Part shown: positions 8,687-17,034 of the stretch, in pieces
How positions within the stretch are numbered: the first letter of the stretch is position 1
How the letters are laid out: every line of letters starts with the position of its first letter
The notes under the pieces: model-generated
The model's input: the letters and a program-made list of their open reading frames with translations, nothing else
Databases searched by the model: none
Told to the model about the DNA's origin: nothing
From: Ruminococcus sp.
Lineage (GTDB): Bacteria > Bacillota > Clostridia > Oscillospirales > Ruminococcaceae
NCBI GenBank assembly: GCA_017460665.1
Contig: JAFUAO010000041.1
Location: forward strand, 124,001-188,000
DNA length: 64,000 bases
Direction: 5' to 3'
Program-made: the position numbers and the translations under genes

Positions 8687-10573
8687 ATGATCAACACAGC
8701 AAAGCATGACCTGATCCCCGACAACAAGCTCACCGGCCTTGCAAGGTGGGTCATCGGGGTACTGATGATATTCATTATGGCAGTCCTGACCGCCGCCAGC
8801 CTTCTTCACACCACCGGTATGGAGATCGTCGGTGAGGGCATGGGCTACGACACCAGCGTGAACCGCCTCCGGCAGGGCCTGGAGGTAGTCATCTACTACA
8901 ACGACAATATCTTCTCTAACATCTTCTGGCTGGCCTTCGGACTGATCGCCTGCTGGATCGTGATGCCTTTGATGAAGAAGATCCCCCTTTGGGCAGAGCT
9001 GGTCTTCATCGGCCTGTGGACAGCGGTCCTGTCCTACATCTGGATCCACTCCTCCATGTGCGCTCCCTCGGAGGACTCCGGCATGGTGACCAGTGCTTCC
9101 TGGGCCTTTGCACACGACGACTTCAGCGCTCTGACCGGGGATGAGAGGTATTTCAAGAACTACTCATTCCAGTTAGGCTACGTCCTCTTCAACGAGATCA
9201 TCATCCGTATCGCCGAGGTGTTCGGGCCTCTGGAGGACCTTCTGGTGCTTGAGGTCATGAACGGCGTGTTCTTGGCTCTTGCCTACGTTGGCATAGTGCT
9301 GATCAACGACACGGTCTTCGCCGACAAGCGTATCCGCCATATCACAGTTTTCCTGCTGACGTTCAGCGCAGCACCGGTGATCTTCACCACCTTCATCTAC
9401 GGCATAATCCCCGGCTTCTGCTTCGCAGTTTGGGCCATTTACTTCGAGATCCTCTTCCTGCGCAGCGAAAAGCTGCCGAAAATGATCCTCTTCGGCCTGC
9501 TGTCAGCCTTCTGCATTACGATCGCAGTCATGATCAAGTCCAACAACCTGATCGGCCTCGTGGCTGTCTGCGGAGTTGCCTTTGTGGGACTTTTCAAGGA
9601 GAAGAGGCTGATCCCCAACATCGCCTACATCGTTTGCGCTGTCGTCATGGCAGTTTCGATCTCACCGATCGTCAAGTCCAGCTATGAGAGCAGGAGCGGC
9701 GCAGACCTAGGAGAGGCTGTTCCCTTCGTGTCATGGTTCGCTCTCGGTATGAACGAGCCCTCCTTCATCGAGACAGCTCCCGGCTGGTACAACTACGGCA
9801 GCACTGTCTCCAACTTCGAGGTCCACGGCTTCGATCCCGACGCCGCAGGTGAGGCCTCTAAGGAGAACATCAAGGAACGCCTCAAGTATTTCAGCGAGAA
9901 CACTCAGTACCGCAACGACTTCTTCTACAATAAGTTCGTTTCTCAGTGGAACGAGACCTCCTACCAGAGCATCTGGAACAACAAGGTCCGCTATCACTAT
10001 GAGGAGATGCACGCCCTTGCGAATTGGGCCTGCAACGACCACGAGCAGGGCGTCAAGAGGTACATGGACATCATCGCACAGCTAGTGTTCTTTGCGGTGC
10101 TCTTCGGACTGATATTCGCCCTCAGGGACAAGAATTTCCTTGCCCTTGTGTTCCCTCTGGTGATCTTAGGCGGAGTCCTCTACCATATGCTGGCGGAGGC
10201 GAAATCTCAGTACGCAATGCCCTACTACATACTGATGATCGGCTTTGCAGGCTACGGCCTTTGCGGGATCAGGGTTCATCTCCCGGAGAAGCTGGACGCC
10301 TTCCTCGGAAGGTTCAGGTTCCTGTGCGAAAAGGGCCCGATCCTTGAGGGCGCTGCTGCCGCTGCGGAGGAGCCGGCTTCTGTGAAGGCTCCCGTCAAGG
10401 CAGAGGAGCCTGCTGCTGAAAAGGCAGAGGCCGAGCAGGAGGAAGAGCTTCCGGAGGAGCCTGCTGAGGAGGAGCCCGTCAAGGAGGCTCCTGCGAAAGA
10501 GGAGAAGCCTGCTCCGAAGCAGCAAAAGCCCAAGCAGGGCTCCGGAAAAAAGAAGTCCGGAAAGAAAAAATAG
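8687..10573 (+). CDS. GT-C-like integral membrane glycosyltransferase with charged C-terminal tail
   Basis: The protein has 628 residues with about ten predicted membrane segments, beginning WVIGVLMIFIMAVL. The region around DSGMVTSASWAFAHDDF and YFKNYSFQLGYVLF resembles the first extracytoplasmic loop of Firmicute GT-C mannosyl- or arabinosyltransferase-like proteins. That class transfers sugars from lipid carriers outside the membrane. From about residue 553 it ends in a Glu/Ala/Pro/Lys tail closing with GSGKKKSGKKK, the mirror image of the tail that opens the neighbouring protein. AAGGAGG precedes the ATG, and a terminator follows the stop. The function is inferred from topology only. Confidence 0.65.
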   Translation: MINTAKHDLIPDNKLTGLARWVIGVLMIFIMAVLTAASLLHTTGMEIVGEGMGYDTSVNRLRQGLEVVIYYNDNIFSNIFWLAFGLIACWIVMPLMKKIPLWAELVFIGLWTAVLSYIWIHSSMCAPSEDSGMVTSASWAFAHDDFSALTGDERYFKNYSFQLGYVLFNEIIIRIAEVFGPLEDLLVLEVMNGVFLALAYVGIVLINDTVFADKRIRHITVFLLTFSAAPVIFTTFIYGIIPGFCFAVWAIYFEILFLRSEKLPKMILFGLLSAFCITIAVMIKSNNLIGLVAVCGVAFVGLFKEKRLIPNIAYIVCAVVMAVSISPIVKSSYESRSGADLGEAVPFVSWFALGMNEPSFIETAPGWYNYGSTVSNFEVHGFDPDAAGEASKENIKERLKYFSENTQYRNDFFYNKFVSQWNETSYQSIWNNKVRYHYEEMHALANWACNDHEQGVKRYMDIIAQLVFFAVLFGLIFALRDKNFLALVFPLVILGGVLYHMLAEAKSQYAMPYYILMIGFAGYGLCGIRVHLPEKLDAFLGRFRFLCEKGPILEGAAAAAEEPASVKAPVKAEEPAAEKAEAEQEEELPEEPAEEEPVKEAPAKEEKPAPKQQKPKQGSGKKKSGKKK

Positions 10574-10580
10574 ACCCAAT

Positions 10581-10610
10581 AAAAAACGGAGGCTGAGCCT
10601 CCGTTTTTTT
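10581..10610. terminator. Bidirectional terminator between convergent genes
   Basis: AAAAAACGGAGGC and GCCTCCGTTTTTTT form a near-perfect inverted repeat around a short loop, with A- and T-runs on the two sides. It serves both the membrane-protein unit (plus) and the asnB end of the nitrogen operon (minus). Confidence 0.9.
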
Positions 10611-10611
10611 G

Positions 10612-12189
10612 TTATTTGCCGCTCTCGCCGTAGTTTGAGAGGACCCTTGCGGAGGGATCGTCCACGTTGCAGCCCTCCCAATCCTTGTTGGGCATCCAAA
10701 AATCTACGATCATCTCGCTGTTGCCGGGGTAGAACTTCTCGAAGATCTCCCGGTAGAGGAGAGACTCTTTGGTGAAGGGACGTGCGTGGGAGAACCTCTG
10801 GCACCTTTCACGGAACTCCTCGTCTGTGTAGCAGCCCTCGGCGTACTCCTTCAGGTGGTCCACCATGGAGTGCCCCACAGCATCGGAGAAGGCGGCCTTC
10901 TCCCGGAAGAGTATGTCGTGTGGGAGGTAGTCTCCCTCGAAGGCGTGGCGGAGGAGGTACTTGCCCTTGTTGTACTTGTTCAGCTTCATCTCGGGATCGA
11001 TAGCCATGACGTACCTTACGAGATCCAGGTCTCCGAAGGGCACTCTCGCTTCAAGGGAATTTACCGAGATACAGCGGTCCGCACGGAGCACGTCGTACAT
11101 ATGGAGCTCCCTGACACGCTTGATGCTCTCCTGCTGGAAGGCCTCTGCGGAGGGGGCGAAATCCGTGTACTTATAGCCGAAGAGCTCGTCTGAGATCTCG
11201 CCGGTGAGCAGCACCCGGATGTCTGTCTGCTCGTGGATCGCCTTGCACAGCAGGTACATTCCCATGCTGGCACGGATCGTAGTTATATCGAAGGTCCCGA
11301 GAAGGTGGATCACGGTCTCAAGGGCGCCGATAACGTCCTCCCTTGTGATTATGACCTCGGTGTGGTCGCTGCCGATGTAGTCCGCCACCTGCTTTGCGTA
11401 TTTCAGGTCGATAGCGTCGGTGCTCATACCGATAGCGAAGGTCTTGATCGGCTTTTCGCTCTTGCGCTGTGCAACTGCACAGACAAGGGAGGAATCCAGT
11501 CCTCCGGATAGCAGGAATCCCACCTTTGCGTCAGAGTCAAGGCGCTTCTCGATGCCGGCCACCAGCTTCTCACGGATATTCCTGCAAACGGTCTCAAGAT
11601 CGTCCCGGATGACCTCGTCTACTGCCGTGATGTCGCAGTAGCAGGTGAACTTCCCGTCCTTGTAGAAATGTCCCGGTGGAAAGGGCATGATCTTTTCGCA
11701 GAGCCCCACAAGATCCTTGGCTTCGCTGGCAAAAACGATCGTCTCGCCGTCGTAGCCGTAGTACAGGGGCCTAATGCCGATCGGGTCACGGGCAGCTATG
11801 AATTGTCCGGTCTCTCCGTCGTAGATCACGCAGGCGAACTCTGCGTCCAGGGCGGCGAACATATCCGTCCCCAGCTCTTTGTAAAGGGGAAGGATGATCT
11901 CGCAGTCAGAGTCGCTGCGGAAGGTGTAGCCCTTCGCCCGGAGCTCCTCACGGGTCTTTCTGAAGCCGTAGAGCTCGCCGTTGCACACAGCGTAGCTGCC
12001 GCCCAGCTCAAAGGGCTGCATACCCTCGGGGGTGAGCCCCATTATGGAGAGCCGCTGAAATCCCAGGACACCGGCTCTCAGGTCGATGATCCGGCAGTCA
12101 TCAGGGCCTCTTGAGACCGTTGCCTCCAGCCCCCTTGTGACCTTTTCCATACCGCCGTCAGTGCCGCAGTAAGCCATGATCGTACACAT
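10612..12189 (-). CDS. asnB: Asparagine synthase (glutamine-hydrolysing)
   Basis: This enzyme makes asparagine from aspartate, ATP and glutamine. It has 525 residues. The N-terminal class II glutaminase domain starts MCTIMAY, with Cys2 as nucleophile once Met1 is removed. The C-terminal synthetase domain carries the PP-loop SGGLDSS and a later SLEARVPFGD, typical of AsnB. GGAGGT lies ahead of the ATG. It is the last gene of the minus-strand run gltB-gltD-glnA-like-ANTAR-purF-asnB and lies 36 bases after purF, so it is probably cotranscribed with the ammonia-assimilation genes that supply its glutamine. Confidence 0.95.
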   Translation of the reverse strand: MCTIMAYCGTDGGMEKVTRGLEATVSRGPDDCRIIDLRAGVLGFQRLSIMGLTPEGMQPFELGGSYAVCNGELYGFRKTREELRAKGYTFRSDSDCEIILPLYKELGTDMFAALDAEFACVIYDGETGQFIAARDPIGIRPLYYGYDGETIVFASEAKDLVGLCEKIMPFPPGHFYKDGKFTCYCDITAVDEVIRDDLETVCRNIREKLVAGIEKRLDSDAKVGFLLSGGLDSSLVCAVAQRKSEKPIKTFAIGMSTDAIDLKYAKQVADYIGSDHTEVIITREDVIGALETVIHLLGTFDITTIRASMGMYLLCKAIHEQTDIRVLLTGEISDELFGYKYTDFAPSAEAFQQESIKRVRELHMYDVLRADRCISVNSLEARVPFGDLDLVRYVMAIDPEMKLNKYNKGKYLLRHAFEGDYLPHDILFREKAAFSDAVGHSMVDHLKEYAEGCYTDEEFRERCQRFSHARPFTKESLLYREIFEKFYPGNSEMIVDFWMPNKDWEGCNVDDPSARVLSNYGESGK

Positions 12190-12225
12190 TTTCTATACCT
12201 CCGGTAAATTTTCTTTCTGTCTCAT

Positions 12226-13647
12226 TCATTTGTGTATCTTTTCGTCGAATTTATTCTTGCAGCCGGCTCCCGAAACGTCCACAGGATAGCTCCCTGTGAA
12301 GCAGCCCCGGCAGAAGCCCTCACGTCCGCCGACAAGTCCGCTGAGGGACTCTACCGGCAGGAATGCGAGGCTGTCCGCACCGATGAACTGTGCGATCTCC
12401 TGACAGGAGCTGCACTTTCCGGCGATAAGGTTCTCCTCCGAGTCTATGTCGGTGCCGAAGTAGCAGGAGTGCAGGAACGGCGGCGATGAGATCCTGACGT
12501 GGACCTCCCTTGCGCCGGCCTCCCGGAGGAGCCTTACGATCCGGGCAGAGGTGGTCCCTCGGACGATCGAGTCGTCGATCATGACCACACGCTTGCCCTG
12601 GACGGTCTCCTGGACGGCCCCCAGCTTGATCTTCACGGCGCTCTCACGCTGGTCCTGCTGGGGCTGAATAAAGCTCCGGCCGATGTATTTGTTCTTGATA
12701 AAGCCGATCCCGTAGGGGATACCGCTCTCGTTTGCGTAGCCAAGAGCTGCGTCGATCCCCGAATCCGGCACGCCGATCACTATGTCGGCCTGTGCAGGGG
12801 AGTGCTTTGCCAGCAGCTCGCCGGCCTTCAGCCTTGCGCCGTGTACGGAGACTCCTTCGATGACTGAGTCCGGACGGGCAAAGTAGATGTACTCAAAAAT
12901 GCAGATGTTCCGCCGCTGTGTGCAGTTGGTCCTGATCGAGCGCAGCCCCTTCGAGCCGATCACGACGATCTCGCCCGGGTCAATGTCCCGGATCAGCTCA
13001 GCGCCAACTGCCTCCAGAGCGCAGGACTCAGAGGCCACCACATAGGCCCCGTCATGGGCTCTTCCAAGGCAAAGGGGCCGGAAGCCGTCCGGGTCCCGGA
13101 AGGCGATCAGCTTTGTGGCTGTCATGAGGATACAGGAGTAGGCGCCCTTGATGTAGGGCATAGCACGCTCCACGGCCTCCTCGGTGGAGGAGCAGGTCAG
13201 GCGCTCACGGACGATAGCGTAGGCGATCGCCTCGGTGTCGCTGGTGCCGTGGAAGATCGCTCCTGACATCTCAAAGGAGCGCCTTAGCTCTCCGGCGTTG
13301 ACCAGGTTGCCGTTGTGGACGAGTGCGAGATTTCCCTTGATATGGCGGATAACAAGTGGCTGGATATTGTTGGGGCTGTGGCCGCCGGTAGTGGAGTAGC
13401 GGACGTGTCCCACCGCCATATCCCCTCTGCCGAGGCGGTCCAGCTCACTGCGGTCGAAGACCTCGGAAACAAGGCCGTCGGCCCGCTTGTGGCGGATCAC
13501 GCCGTCGTCACAGACTGCGATCCCGCAGCTCTCCTGACCACGGTGCTGTAGGGCGTAGAGCCCGAAATATGCAGAGGAAGCCGGGTCAGCCTTCTGGCTC
13601 TCAAAAATGCCGAAGACCCCACATTCCTCGTGTATGCTGCCAAACAT
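12226..13647 (-). CDS. purF: Amidophosphoribosyltransferase, iron-sulfur type
   Basis: This enzyme catalyses the first committed step of purine synthesis: PRPP plus glutamine gives phosphoribosylamine. It has 473 residues. The short propeptide MFGSIHEE precedes Cys9 (CGVFGIF), the glutaminase nucleophile exposed by processing as in Bacillus PurF. The PRPP loop is IDDSIVRGTTS. Cysteines in RRNICIFEY, FLHSCYFG and FCRGCFTG match the 4Fe-4S ligands of the Bacillus enzyme, so an oxygen-sensitive cluster is expected. No other pur gene lies nearby. Its place in a nitrogen operon suggests control by glutamine status rather than by the purine pathway alone. Confidence 0.96.
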   Translation of the reverse strand: MFGSIHEECGVFGIFESQKADPASSAYFGLYALQHRGQESCGIAVCDDGVIRHKRADGLVSEVFDRSELDRLGRGDMAVGHVRYSTTGGHSPNNIQPLVIRHIKGNLALVHNGNLVNAGELRRSFEMSGAIFHGTSDTEAIAYAIVRERLTCSSTEEAVERAMPYIKGAYSCILMTATKLIAFRDPDGFRPLCLGRAHDGAYVVASESCALEAVGAELIRDIDPGEIVVIGSKGLRSIRTNCTQRRNICIFEYIYFARPDSVIEGVSVHGARLKAGELLAKHSPAQADIVIGVPDSGIDAALGYANESGIPYGIGFIKNKYIGRSFIQPQQDQRESAVKIKLGAVQETVQGKRVVMIDDSIVRGTTSARIVRLLREAGAREVHVRISSPPFLHSCYFGTDIDSEENLIAGKCSSCQEIAQFIGADSLAFLPVESLSGLVGGREGFCRGCFTGSYPVDVSGAGCKNKFDEKIHK

Positions 13648-13660
13648 TTATACACCTCTG

Positions 13661-14242
13661 TTACAAATATTGCTCGTTCAGCTTATCGATCATCTCAAGA
13701 GCAGCGATGCTTTTCTTTTTGCGCTTGTTCATAGCGTATTGCTCAAGGTATGAGTGAGCCTCGTCCTCGGTCATGCCCTTGAATTCCATGAGCATGAACT
13801 TGGCCTTGTCGATAGCCTGGATCTCACGGATCTTCTCCTCAAGGCGGATATTCTCCTTGTACAGCTTAAGCGACCGGTTTATGGCTATATCCAGCGTTTT
13901 GACCAGCTGATACAGGAGAGTCCTGCTAAAGGGCTTTCCCACGACGATGATCCCGATCTTCTCGGCACGTTCGCCGATCTTTTCGGCCTGCTCCTCCTTG
14001 ATCATGAAGATGCAGTTCGAGGCTGTCTTTTCGACGATGTATTCCGCAAGCTCAAGGCCTGAGCCGTCCATAAGGGGGGAATTTATCACGGCAAGCTCCA
14101 CTGAAGGGTCCTTGTCCAGATAAGTCCGGGCCTGATAAGCCGACTCCACCACCTTCGGGGTACACATGAAGGAGTCACGGAGAAAGCTGACGAGTGCTTC
14201 AGAGGCGCTTTTATTACTTGAGATAACAAGTACCTTTTCCAA
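13661..14242 (-). CDS. ANTAR-domain RNA-binding regulator with degenerate receiver (NitR/NasT-like)
   Basis: The protein has 193 residues: a receiver-like fold (1-120), a short coiled coil, and an ANTAR domain (about 125-185, KAKFMLMEFKGMTEDEA, then the conserved AMNKRKK). ANTAR proteins bind paired small RNA hairpins and prevent transcription termination. The receiver lacks the usual acidic pocket (VLVISSNKS replaces the normal Asp pair), and Asn54 stands where the phosphoacceptor Asp should be (AVINSPLMDG). The conserved Lys of the GKPF segment remains. Control by phosphorylation is therefore unlikely; ligand or protein binding is an inference. Its position beside glnA-like and gltBD genes resembles the glnA-nitR-gltAB cluster known in solventogenic clostridia. 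Confidence 0.85.
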   Translation of the reverse strand: MEKVLVISSNKSASEALVSFLRDSFMCTPKVVESAYQARTYLDKDPSVELAVINSPLMDGSGLELAEYIVEKTASNCIFMIKEEQAEKIGERAEKIGIIVVGKPFSRTLLYQLVKTLDIAINRSLKLYKENIRLEEKIREIQAIDKAKFMLMEFKGMTEDEAHSYLEQYAMNKRKKKSIAALEMIDKLNEQYL

Positions 14243-14254
14243 AGCAGACCTCCG

Positions 14255-15529
14255 TTACAGACTGTAGAAATATTCCTGATCCTGGAAGGCGTCCTTGTCG
14301 TAAGCGGTGGAATAGCGCTTCCACTCCTCACGGCTCTGGGCAGTTATGACACTGAGCACCTTCTCGGGAACGTACTTTTTGATGAACTGAGAGCTCTCTG
14401 CACAGTCGGCAGCCTCGTTAAGATCTGCCGGCAGGACCCTCTCACCGCTGCCCTCTTCCGGGAGAGCAAGGCCGCTGCTTATGCCTTCAAGGGCAGCGTA
14501 TATCATTAGGCCGAAAACGTAGTACGGGTCGCAGACGCAGTCAGCAGCCCTCAGCTCGATCGGGTCGCCGGAGTTCCCGGCCATGCGGATGAGCTGGTCG
14601 TTCTCCTCGCTGCTCCAGACGATCCTCCTCGGGGAGGAGAACTCGCCTAGTCTTTCGTAGGAATTTACCGTAGTATCGGTGAAAATGGTGAAGTCACGGA
14701 TATGCTCCAGGATACCGGCAGCCGCCTGTCTGAGGATCGTGTCGCCCTCGGGGGACTTATCCTCGAAGAGGTCGCTGTCCCGGAAGATATTGCAGCTTAT
14801 GTGCATACCGTTCCCGCAGTCGTTCCTCAGAGGCTTCGGCATGAAGCTGGCATGGACGCCGTGGTTCTCGGCCACTGACTTTACCGCTGATTTGAAGCTG
14901 AGGAAGGTATCCGCAGCCTTCAGCGCAGAGGAGGCGTTGAAATCGATCTCGTGCTGTCCGCATCCGCTCTCGTGGCGTGATGAGACAGGGTGGATCCCCA
15001 TCTGTTCCAGCGTCAGGCAAACGTCCCTGCGGATATTCTCCCCCTTGTCGTCAGGGGCTGTATCGCAGTATCCGGCGTGGTCGTGGGGAGTTTTCAGTGG
15101 GAGTCCCTGCTCGCCCAGCATGAATAGCGTGAACTCACAGCTCGTCCCGAAGCGGAAGCAGTACCCGGCCGAAACAGCGGCCTTCATCGCCTTTTTCAGG
15201 AAGTACCGCCCGTCCCCTTCAAAGGGGGTCCCGTCGGCGTAGCGGATATAGCAGAACATCCTGATGACCCTGCCCTGCTGAGGCCGCCACGGAAGGACGG
15301 TCATGGTCTGGACGTCGGGGAAGAGGAACAGGTCCTTTCCGCCGGCAGTCTCAAAGCCGAAGATCTTCTTGCCGCTGATCCTGACTCCTCTTTCAAAGGT
15401 GGAGGCCAGCTCCGAGGAGAGGATCGAGATGTTTTTCAGTCTGCCCTTCAGGTCGCAGAAGGTGAGCTTGACGAACTTTACGTCATTTTCGTCGATATAC
15501 TGTAGGATCTCATTTTCCGAGTAGATCAT
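14255..15529 (-). CDS. Glutamine synthetase I-family protein, partly degenerate active site
   Basis: The protein has 424 residues, slightly short for GSI. Recognisable family blocks are RHESGCGQHEIDF (Glu187 and Glu194, metal ligands), SFMPKP, CGNGMHIS (His243), NSYERL (Arg293) and IELRAAD (Glu325/Arg327). By eye-alignment the first Glu of the usual E-x-E metal pair is Ser130 (GTSCEF), the second His of MHxH is Ser245, and the Arg of the W-S-x-x-N-R-S motif is Asn310 (WSSEENDQLIR). It may be a low-activity ligase, may act on another amine, or may be a regulatory relative. A full-length GSIII nearby could supply glutamine synthesis. Spacing to gltD is 11 bases and to the ANTAR gene 12 bases. 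Confidence 0.8.
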   Translation of the reverse strand: MIYSENEILQYIDENDVKFVKLTFCDLKGRLKNISILSSELASTFERGVRISGKKIFGFETAGGKDLFLFPDVQTMTVLPWRPQQGRVIRMFCYIRYADGTPFEGDGRYFLKKAMKAAVSAGYCFRFGTSCEFTLFMLGEQGLPLKTPHDHAGYCDTAPDDKGENIRRDVCLTLEQMGIHPVSSRHESGCGQHEIDFNASSALKAADTFLSFKSAVKSVAENHGVHASFMPKPLRNDCGNGMHISCNIFRDSDLFEDKSPEGDTILRQAAAGILEHIRDFTIFTDTTVNSYERLGEFSSPRRIVWSSEENDQLIRMAGNSGDPIELRAADCVCDPYYVFGLMIYAALEGISSGLALPEEGSGERVLPADLNEAADCAESSQFIKKYVPEKVLSVITAQSREEWKRYSTAYDKDAFQDQEYFYSL

Positions 15530-15540
15530 AATTTCCTCCG

Positions 15541-17034
15541 TTATTTTAGGTTCGTGTAGCCCATGAGGAAGCAGTCCACCTCAGCGGCGGCATCTCTGCC
15601 CTCACGGATCGCTCTCACAACGAGAGACTGTCCAATGTGCATATCTCCGGCGGCGAATACCTTGTCTGCGCCGGTGGAGAAGCCTCCCTTTTCTGTCGAT
15701 ACATTCGTTCTCTTGTCCAGCTCAGCGCCGAAGGCCTCAGCGACGTAGCTCTGTGCTCCCAGGAAGCCTGCTGCGATAAGGCAGAGCTGACAGGGGAGGG
15801 TCTCCTCGCTGCCCTCGATCTCCTTGGGAGATCTCCTGCCGGTCTCCGGGTCGGTGACGAACTCCAGCTTCACGGTCTTTACTGCTGAGAGCTTTCCCTC
15901 GCCGTCCTTGATGAACTCCTTGACCGTAGTGCAGTACAGCCTTGGGTCGTGGCCGAAGAGGGCGATCGCCTCCTCCTGACCGTAGTCTGTCTTGCAGACC
16001 CTTGGCCACTCCGGCCAGGGGTTATCGGCGCTGCGCTCATCGGGGAGCTTTGGCATCATCTCGAGCTGGGTCACGGACCTGCACCCGTGGCGGATCGAGG
16101 TCCCGACGCAGTCGTTGCCGGTGTCGCCGCCTCCGATGATAATCACGTCCTTGCCCTCTGCGGAGATGTAGCTGTCCTTTGCAAGGTCATGATCCAGAAG
16201 GCTCTTGGTGGTTGACTTTAGGAAGTCTACCGCAAAATAGATCCCTTCTGCATCTCTGCCCTCAGCCTTTATATCACGGGGATTCGCCGAGCCGCAGGCA
16301 AGGATCACTGCGTCGGAGCTGTCGAGGATCTCCTGAGCGGAAACGTTCACGCCTACGTTTGCACCGGTGACGAACCTTACGCCCTCGGCCTTCATGAGCT
16401 CAGTGCGCCGCAGGATCACGGATTTTTCCAGCTTCATATTGGGGATACCGTACATCAGCAGACCGCCGGGCCTGTCCTCACGCTCGTAGACGGTAACGCT
16501 GTGGCCACGCTTGTTGAGAGTGTCCGCAGCGGCCAGACCTGCCGGCCCGGAGCCGATGACTGCGATGTGCTTACCGCTCCTTACCGCCGGGATCTCCGGG
16601 CGGATAAATCCGCTGTCGAAGCCGAACTCAACGATCGACCTCTCGTTCTCCTTGACCGTAACGGGGCTGTCGTTTGCTCCGCAGGTGCAGGCCTTCTCGC
16701 AGAGCGCCGGACATACCCTTGATGTGAATTCCGGGAAGCTGTTGGTCATGAGCAGCCTTTTCAGAGCCTGTTCCTTCTGCCCACGGAAGAGCAGATCGTT
16801 CCACTCCGGGATCAGGTTGTTCAGAGGACAGCCTGAGATCATTCCGCAGAGCGGTTTGCCGTTCTGACAGAAGGGGACTCCGCAGTCCATGCAGCGTGCC
16901 GCCTGATCACGGCGCTGCTCCTCGCTGAGAGGAGTGTGGAACTCGCCGAAATGCTTGATCCTTTCAAGAGGCTCCTCACAGGTGCTCTCAGCTCTTGTGT
17001 ATTCCATAAAACCGGTAGCCTTGCCCATATTCAC
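15541..17034 (-). CDS. gltD: Glutamate synthase small subunit (NAD(P)H-dependent)
   Basis: This 497-residue FAD protein passes electrons from NAD(P)H through iron-sulfur clusters to the large subunit. N-terminal cysteine groups CMDCGVPFC, LCGMISGCP and CPALCEKACTCG provide the two 4Fe-4S clusters. GSGPAGLAAAD is the FAD-binding Rossmann motif, and VIIIGGGDTGNDCVG is the nucleotide-binding motif for NAD(P)H. A C-terminal FAD segment (VFAAGDM) follows. The start overlaps the gltB stop by four bases, indicating translational coupling and a matched amount of the two subunits. Confidence 0.96.
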   Translation of the reverse strand: MNMGKATGFMEYTRAESTCEEPLERIKHFGEFHTPLSEEQRRDQAARCMDCGVPFCQNGKPLCGMISGCPLNNLIPEWNDLLFRGQKEQALKRLLMTNSFPEFTSRVCPALCEKACTCGANDSPVTVKENERSIVEFGFDSGFIRPEIPAVRSGKHIAVIGSGPAGLAAADTLNKRGHSVTVYEREDRPGGLLMYGIPNMKLEKSVILRRTELMKAEGVRFVTGANVGVNVSAQEILDSSDAVILACGSANPRDIKAEGRDAEGIYFAVDFLKSTTKSLLDHDLAKDSYISAEGKDVIIIGGGDTGNDCVGTSIRHGCRSVTQLEMMPKLPDERSADNPWPEWPRVCKTDYGQEEAIALFGHDPRLYCTTVKEFIKDGEGKLSAVKTVKLEFVTDPETGRRSPKEIEGSEETLPCQLCLIAAGFLGAQSYVAEAFGAELDKRTNVSTEKGGFSTGADKVFAAGDMHIGQSLVVRAIREGRDAAAEVDCFLMGYTNLK

